A stretch of DNA of 9,870 bases, from contig MNIY01000002.1 in NCBI GenBank assembly GCA_001919995.1, positions 1-9,870 on the forward strand. Direction: 5' to 3'. The position numbers were made by a program, and so were the translations under genes. The notes under the pieces are model-generated. The model searched no databases and was not told the DNA's origin. It was given only the letters and a program-made list of their open reading frames with translations. Positions 6,055-9,870 of this stretch are shown here, piece by piece. Every line of letters starts with the position of its first letter. The stretch's first letter is position 1. Origin of the DNA: Ktedonobacter sp. 13_1_20CM_4_53_11 (lineage in GTDB: Bacteria > Chloroflexota > Ktedonobacteria > Ktedonobacterales > Ktedonobacteraceae).

Positions 6055-7236
6055 ATGACTCAATTTCCCAAAAACATTGCTTTACTCGGTAGCACGGGCT
6101 CGATCGGTCAGCAAACGCTGGACGTAGTGCGCCGTTTTCCTGAATATTTCCGTATTGTAGCCCTGGCTGCACGAAGTAATGTTTCGCTGCTGGAACAACA
6201 GGCGCGGGAATTTGAACCTTCACTGGTTGCCTGCTTTGCAGATACACCATCGGTAGAAGCTGCTGCCCGGGCCGCATTTCCCAATGTAGTGCTCGGTGAG
6301 CAGGGACTATTAGAGGTCACGACACATCCACAGGCAGATATCGTTGTCGCCGCTACCTCCGGGTTGATGGGGCTTGAGCCAACTCTCGCAGCTATCCGGG
6401 CGGGGAAAACTATCGCTCTTGCAAATAAAGAAACACTGGTCATGGCGGGCCACCTGGTCATGCAAGAAGCGCAGCGCTCAGGTGTGTCCATCCTACCGGT
6501 AGATAGCGAGCACAGCGCCATCTGGCAATGCCTTCGCGGTGAGCAGTCGAAAGAGGTCAACCGTTTACTACTCACGGCTTCTGGCGGCCCTTTCCGTCGT
6601 TCTACACTTGAACAAATCCGTTCAGTGACGGTGGAGCAAGCCCTTGCACATCCTACATGGCGTATGGGTCCCAAGATTACGGTAGACTCTGCGACGCTGA
6701 TGAATAAAGGCCTGGAGATATTGGAGGCGCATTGGTTCTTTGGAATTCCATATGAACGTATCGACGTAATTGTTCACCCTGAGAGTATCATTCACTCTAT
6801 GGTCGAGTTTGTCGATGGTTCGCTCAAAATGCAAGCGAGCTTGCCGAGTATGCATCTCCCCATCCTCGATGCCTTGAGCTATCCCGCGCGACTCAATACT
6901 GCCGGGAAGGGACTTGTGCGCGAGTTACACTGGTCAGATGTGGGCCAACTCAATTTTGAAGCGCTTGATGAAACCCGCTTCCCCTGCTTTCGCCTGGCCC
7001 TGGACGCGGCCAGGGGTGGAGGAACCTATCCCAGTGTCCTTGTGGGAGCGGACGAGGAGGCCGTTGCTCTTTTTCTGGGTGGTAAGATCGAGTTCTCGCG
7101 TATCGCGGAACTGATAGAAGCTGTTCTGGAGCAACATCGATCCGTAGAACAGCCAGATATCGCTGCGATTTTAGAGGCAACCGCCTGGGCGAGACAAGCA
7201 ACACGTGAAATAATTATGTCGCATTTTACGATATAA
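6055..7236 (+). CDS. dxr: 1-deoxy-D-xylulose 5-phosphate reductoisomerase
   Basis: DXR converts 1-deoxyxylulose 5-phosphate to 2-C-methylerythritol 4-phosphate with NADPH, the first committed step of the MEP pathway and the target of fosmidomycin. The 393-residue length is typical. The NADPH-binding loop GSTGSIG is at 12-18 and ANKETLV at 123-129. The metal ligands are visible as Asp150 and Glu152 in PVDSEHSAIWQ and Glu221 in MNKGLE. The SGGPFR loop (176-181) and HPTWRMG (199-205) form the substrate lid and pocket. In the C-terminal domain the usual NAANE-type motif reads GADEE (331-335), a mild departure. The start is ATG at 6055 with only a weak purine-rich AGAAG upstream. It leads the dxr-rseP-ispG group, whose promoter candidate is at 5926-5934. 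Confidence 0.98.
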   Translation: MTQFPKNIALLGSTGSIGQQTLDVVRRFPEYFRIVALAARSNVSLLEQQAREFEPSLVACFADTPSVEAAARAAFPNVVLGEQGLLEVTTHPQADIVVAATSGLMGLEPTLAAIRAGKTIALANKETLVMAGHLVMQEAQRSGVSILPVDSEHSAIWQCLRGEQSKEVNRLLLTASGGPFRRSTLEQIRSVTVEQALAHPTWRMGPKITVDSATLMNKGLEILEAHWFFGIPYERIDVIVHPESIIHSMVEFVDGSLKMQASLPSMHLPILDALSYPARLNTAGKGLVRELHWSDVGQLNFEALDETRFPCFRLALDAARGGGTYPSVLVGADEEAVALFLGGKIEFSRIAELIEAVLEQHRSVEQPDIAAILEATAWARQATREIIMSHFTI

Positions 7237-7258
7237 ATGAACGAGGATATGAAGCATT

Positions 7259-8479
7259 ATGAATAACTGGTACTTGCTAGCAGCCATTCCAGTCTTTGGG
7301 TTGCTCGTGCTTGTGCATGAATTTGGTCACTTTATAACGGCAAAATGGGCGGGTATTCGTGTCGAAGAGTTTGGAATAGGTTTTCCTCCTCGCATAGTGG
7401 GGCTCCGCCAGCGCGATGAAGGGGGATGGGAGGTCATCTGGATGGGGGGAAAACGATATGAAGAGGATACCTATGGCTCGCGGAAGCAGACTCCGTTTAG
7501 CGGCACCAGTGGCGGCGTGAGCGCACCAGATACTCCCAAATCTAATCATACCATTTATTCCATCAACCTTATTCCCATCGGTGGTTTTGTGCGTATGCCT
7601 GGAGAGAATGGGGATATCAACGACGAAAGTGGCAACTACGACTCGCAGAGTTTTGCTGCAAAATCAGCTGGCAAACGGCTCATCGTGCTAGTTGCCGGTG
7701 TCACCATGAATGTTTTGTTAGCAATGGTATTATTCACCTTTGCCTTTGGTTTCGGCGAACCAAATCTCGTTCCACAGATCGGCAAGGTCGTTCCGGGTTC
7801 TCCCGCTGCGATCGCCGGTATACGTCCTGGTGATACCATCGTCTCAGCTAATAATCAACCTGTCAAATTTTTCTCCGATCTCCAGTCCATTGTAAATACT
7901 GAACTTCAGGCCGACAAGAATCAGCACGCGACAGTGCCGGTGACCTTGCAGATCCGGCGCCCTGGTTCGGCAGTACTCATCTCGACGACGGTGAATGTTC
8001 GCGAGCATCCACCGGCAGGTCAGGGGCCAATGGGGATCGAGGCAGGTGGAAAGGTTGTCTTTGACAGTATACCGGTCTGGCAAGCTCCTCTTAGAGGAGT
8101 ACAATACACCTTCCAGATAACGACAGACTTCCTGCGGGCTATTGGGCAGATGATTACAGGTGCTCTCCCGTTTCAAGTCGCAGGACCTGTAGGTATAGTA
8201 AGAATCACAGGGGAAGTTGCTCAAAGCGTCCCTAGTGAGGGCTGGTGGCCTATACTTAGCTTGACGGCGGTATTAAGCCTGAACCTGGCAATTATCAATA
8301 TATTGCCTTTCCCCGCTTTGGACGGCGGCCGCGTCGTACTTGTGTTGATTGAAGTTCTACGTGGTGGCAAGCGGCTGAGACCGGAAGTCGAAGGCATGAT
8401 TAATTTTGCTGGTATGCTGATGCTGCTTACCTTGATGGTTGTGATCACATTTTTTGATGTTAGGAATTTGCTGCCTTAG
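7259..8479 (+). CDS. rseP: RIP metalloprotease RseP (site-2 protease family M50)
   Basis: This is an intramembrane zinc protease that cleaves transmembrane segments, such as anti-sigma factors or signal-peptide remnants, in related bacteria; its substrate here is unknown. The first membrane helix carries the zinc motif HEFGH (20-24). A second helix follows at about 139-163, and a single PDZ domain spans about 170-250 with the SPAAIAGIRPGD carboxylate-binding region (181-192). The C-terminal membrane region holds ILPFPALDGGRV (348-359), which supplies the third zinc ligand Asp, and a final helix lies at about 382-398. Between GFPPRI and YSINLIPIGGFVRM there is a hydrophilic insertion of about 50 residues (48-98), absent from textbook members, which bring the two elements much closer. 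GAGGA (7243-7247) lies 11 bases before the ATG. It is 22 bases downstream of dxr. Confidence 0.95.
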   Translation: MNNWYLLAAIPVFGLLVLVHEFGHFITAKWAGIRVEEFGIGFPPRIVGLRQRDEGGWEVIWMGGKRYEEDTYGSRKQTPFSGTSGGVSAPDTPKSNHTIYSINLIPIGGFVRMPGENGDINDESGNYDSQSFAAKSAGKRLIVLVAGVTMNVLLAMVLFTFAFGFGEPNLVPQIGKVVPGSPAAIAGIRPGDTIVSANNQPVKFFSDLQSIVNTELQADKNQHATVPVTLQIRRPGSAVLISTTVNVREHPPAGQGPMGIEAGGKVVFDSIPVWQAPLRGVQYTFQITTDFLRAIGQMITGALPFQVAGPVGIVRITGEVAQSVPSEGWWPILSLTAVLSLNLAIINILPFPALDGGRVVLVLIEVLRGGKRLRPEVEGMINFAGMLMLLTLMVVITFFDVRNLLP

Positions 8480-8507
8480 CGAAGCAAATCAATGGAGTAG
8501 TAGAGTT

Positions 8508-9743
8508 ATGCGACGGAAATCCCGGCAAATTCGTGTCGGCAATGTAGCTATAGGGGGCGATGCGCCCATCGCGGTTCAATCCATGACAACTACCTACACG
8601 CGCGATGTAGAAAGCACAGTGGCACAGATCCATCGCCTTGAAGATGTTGGCTGTGAAATCGTGCGAGTAGCTGTGCCTGAGAAAGAGGATGCCCTCGCTA
8701 TTGGCGAGATCAAAAAGCGAATCCACATCCCGCTGGTGGCCGATATTCACTATAAACACTCGTTGGCTTTGGAAGCCATACGTCAAGGCATAGATTGTGT
8801 CCGTATTAATCCAGGTAATCTGATTAACGGCCGTAAGTCGCTTGAACAGATTGTGGCCGCGTGTAAAGAACGAGGCATCGCTATGCGCATCGGCGTCAAC
8901 TCAGGTTCGATTGACGCTCTCGATCAGCGAGGGCAAATGCAGCGTATACAGGTCCGTCTGCGCGATGATGGTGTGTTGGAGCGTACCGATCCGACCGAGG
9001 CTCGACGTATAGAGCGTGAGCACCTGGCAGAGCGTATGGTCACCAAGGCCCTGGAGTATATTAGCTGGTGCGAGGAACTGGATTTTCACGAGATCAAAGT
9101 CTCGCTAAAATCCTCCACCGTACTTACCGCAGTAGAAGCCTATCGCCGCTTCGCACAACGCTCAGATTATCCCTTACATCTTGGCATTACGGAAGCTGGA
9201 ACTCTCATTACAGGTTCGGTAAAATCATCTGTTGGTCTGGGGTTGTTACTCGCCGATGGCATTGGTGATACTATACGAGTTAGCCTGAGCGCAGAACCAG
9301 AAGAGGAGATACCGGTGGCATACGAGATCTTACGATCTCTCGAACTACGTAATCGTGGTGTCACGTTTGTCTCCTGCCCCTCGTGTGGACGCGTCGAGAT
9401 CGATGTCATCCAGGTTGCCAATGAAGTAGAGAAGCGGCTTTCCAAAGTCCAGACTCCCATTCATGTCGCAGTCATGGGCTGTGTCGTCAATGGCCCCGGA
9501 GAATCGCGGGATGCCGATGTAGGCCTGGCTGGCGGCAAAGGTCGAGGGGTAATCTTCCGCAAAGGTGAAGTGATAAAGACCGTTCCTGAAGACCAGTTCC
9601 TGGATGCTGTTTTGAAAGAAGTGGCGAGCCTGTTGCCTGAACGCGAAGCAAAGCTGGTATATCCAGAGGGCGGGATCCAGGAAACTGCTGGCCACCATCG
9701 CACCCGCACAGAAGGTATGGGACTTCCCATCCTGAAATCCTAG
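8508..9743 (+). CDS. ispG: 4-hydroxy-3-methylbut-2-en-1-yl diphosphate synthase (IspG/GcpE)
   Basis: IspG reductively converts methylerythritol 2,4-cyclodiphosphate to HMBPP, the penultimate MEP-pathway step, using a [4Fe-4S] cluster. The cluster ligands are visible as Cys290 and Cys293 in SCPSCGR, Cys325 in VMGCVVNGPGE, and Glu332 in the same block. The N-terminal TIM-barrel half is recognisable from VAIGGDAPIAVQSMTTT (13-29) and VRINPGN (98-104). ATG at 8508 is chosen because GGAG (8494-8497) lies 10 bases upstream and the protein begins like homologues; an upstream ATG at 8454 overlaps rseP. At 411 residues it exceeds the 372 of E. coli. The excess lies in an insertion near residues 136-180 and a C-terminal tail of about 25 residues. 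The gene closes the cluster with a clear terminator after it. Confidence 0.97.
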   Translation: MRRKSRQIRVGNVAIGGDAPIAVQSMTTTYTRDVESTVAQIHRLEDVGCEIVRVAVPEKEDALAIGEIKKRIHIPLVADIHYKHSLALEAIRQGIDCVRINPGNLINGRKSLEQIVAACKERGIAMRIGVNSGSIDALDQRGQMQRIQVRLRDDGVLERTDPTEARRIEREHLAERMVTKALEYISWCEELDFHEIKVSLKSSTVLTAVEAYRRFAQRSDYPLHLGITEAGTLITGSVKSSVGLGLLLADGIGDTIRVSLSAEPEEEIPVAYEILRSLELRNRGVTFVSCPSCGRVEIDVIQVANEVEKRLSKVQTPIHVAVMGCVVNGPGESRDADVGLAGGKGRGVIFRKGEVIKTVPEDQFLDAVLKEVASLLPEREAKLVYPEGGIQETAGHHRTRTEGMGLPILKS

Positions 9744-9774
9744 CTACGCGACAAACACCGCGCACAACTACAAT

Positions 9775-9806
9775 AGAAAAGCGACTTCACAGGAAGCCGC
9801 TTTTCT
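9775..9806. terminator. Bidirectional intrinsic terminator after ispG
   Basis: A 14-bp stem with one mismatch pairs 9775-9788 with 9793-9806 across the loop ACAG. The stem ends in AAAA on the left and TTTT on the right, so it can end ispG transcripts on the plus strand and the tRNA transcript on the minus strand. The two genes converge here. Confidence 0.85.
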
Positions 9807-9809
9807 TAG

Positions 9810-9870
<61 letters not shown>

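Noticed and set aside
6108..6674. Long antisense open frame (188 codons) inside dxr
   Set aside because: It is fully covered by dxr, has low-complexity Ser/Arg/Ala composition and no recognisable domain; it is a codon-bias shadow.
8454..8507. ATG at 8454 as the start of ispG
   Set aside because: It overlaps rseP by 26 bases, adds residues unlike IspG, and the ATG at 8508 has GGAG at good spacing.

Overview
The window is a conserved bacterial housekeeping cluster. It carries nine complete plus-strand genes in the order rpsB, tsf, pyrH, frr, uppS, cdsA, dxr, rseP, ispG. A minus-strand ABC-transporter ATPase gene (5' part only) lies at the left edge, and a minus-strand tRNA-Val (3' part only) at the right edge. 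The order rpsB-tsf-pyrH-frr-uppS-cdsA-dxr-rseP is widespread in Firmicutes and other bacteria, and dxr-rseP-ispG is common in Actinobacteria. Protein features such as a short Thermus-like EF-Ts and an S2 with an acidic tail, together with moderate GC and TTG starts, suggest a Chloroflexota relative, perhaps a Ktedonobacteria-like lineage. That placement is an inference from memory and was not tested by a search.

Layout. Positions 1-473 hold the N-terminal 157 residues of a LolD/MacB-type ATPase. Positions 474-753 are a divergent intergenic region with a strong extended -10 promoter for rpsB (TTGCTA, 17 bp, TATACT), then two perfect hairpins and a boxA-like sequence in the rpsB leader. Positions 754-2606 carry rpsB and tsf, separated by a 371-base gap rich in inverted repeats. 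Positions 2701-5820 carry pyrH, frr, uppS and cdsA; frr, uppS and cdsA are tightly spaced with clear Shine-Dalgarno sequences. A 234-base gap with a second extended -10 promoter leads to dxr, rseP and ispG (6055-9743). A bidirectional terminator (9775-9806) separates ispG from the convergent tRNA-Val(GAC).

How the genes fit together. rpsB, tsf and frr serve translation (small-subunit protein, EF-Tu recycling, ribosome recycling). pyrH makes UDP for RNA and cell-wall precursors. dxr and ispG are two steps of the MEP isoprenoid pathway, whose C5 products feed the undecaprenyl diphosphate made by UppS. CdsA makes CDP-diacylglycerol for phospholipids. RseP is an intramembrane site-2 protease.

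No novel multi-gene system, mobile element with a transposase, or CRISPR array is visible; every gene is a recognisable core family. The points worth a second look are non-coding: a boxB/boxA-like rpsB leader, a sequence motif shared between the rpsB leader and the rpsB-tsf gap, a MITE-like 93-bp inverted-repeat element, and alternative hairpins near the frr ribosome binding site. Among the proteins, RseP has an unusual insertion of about 50 residues.
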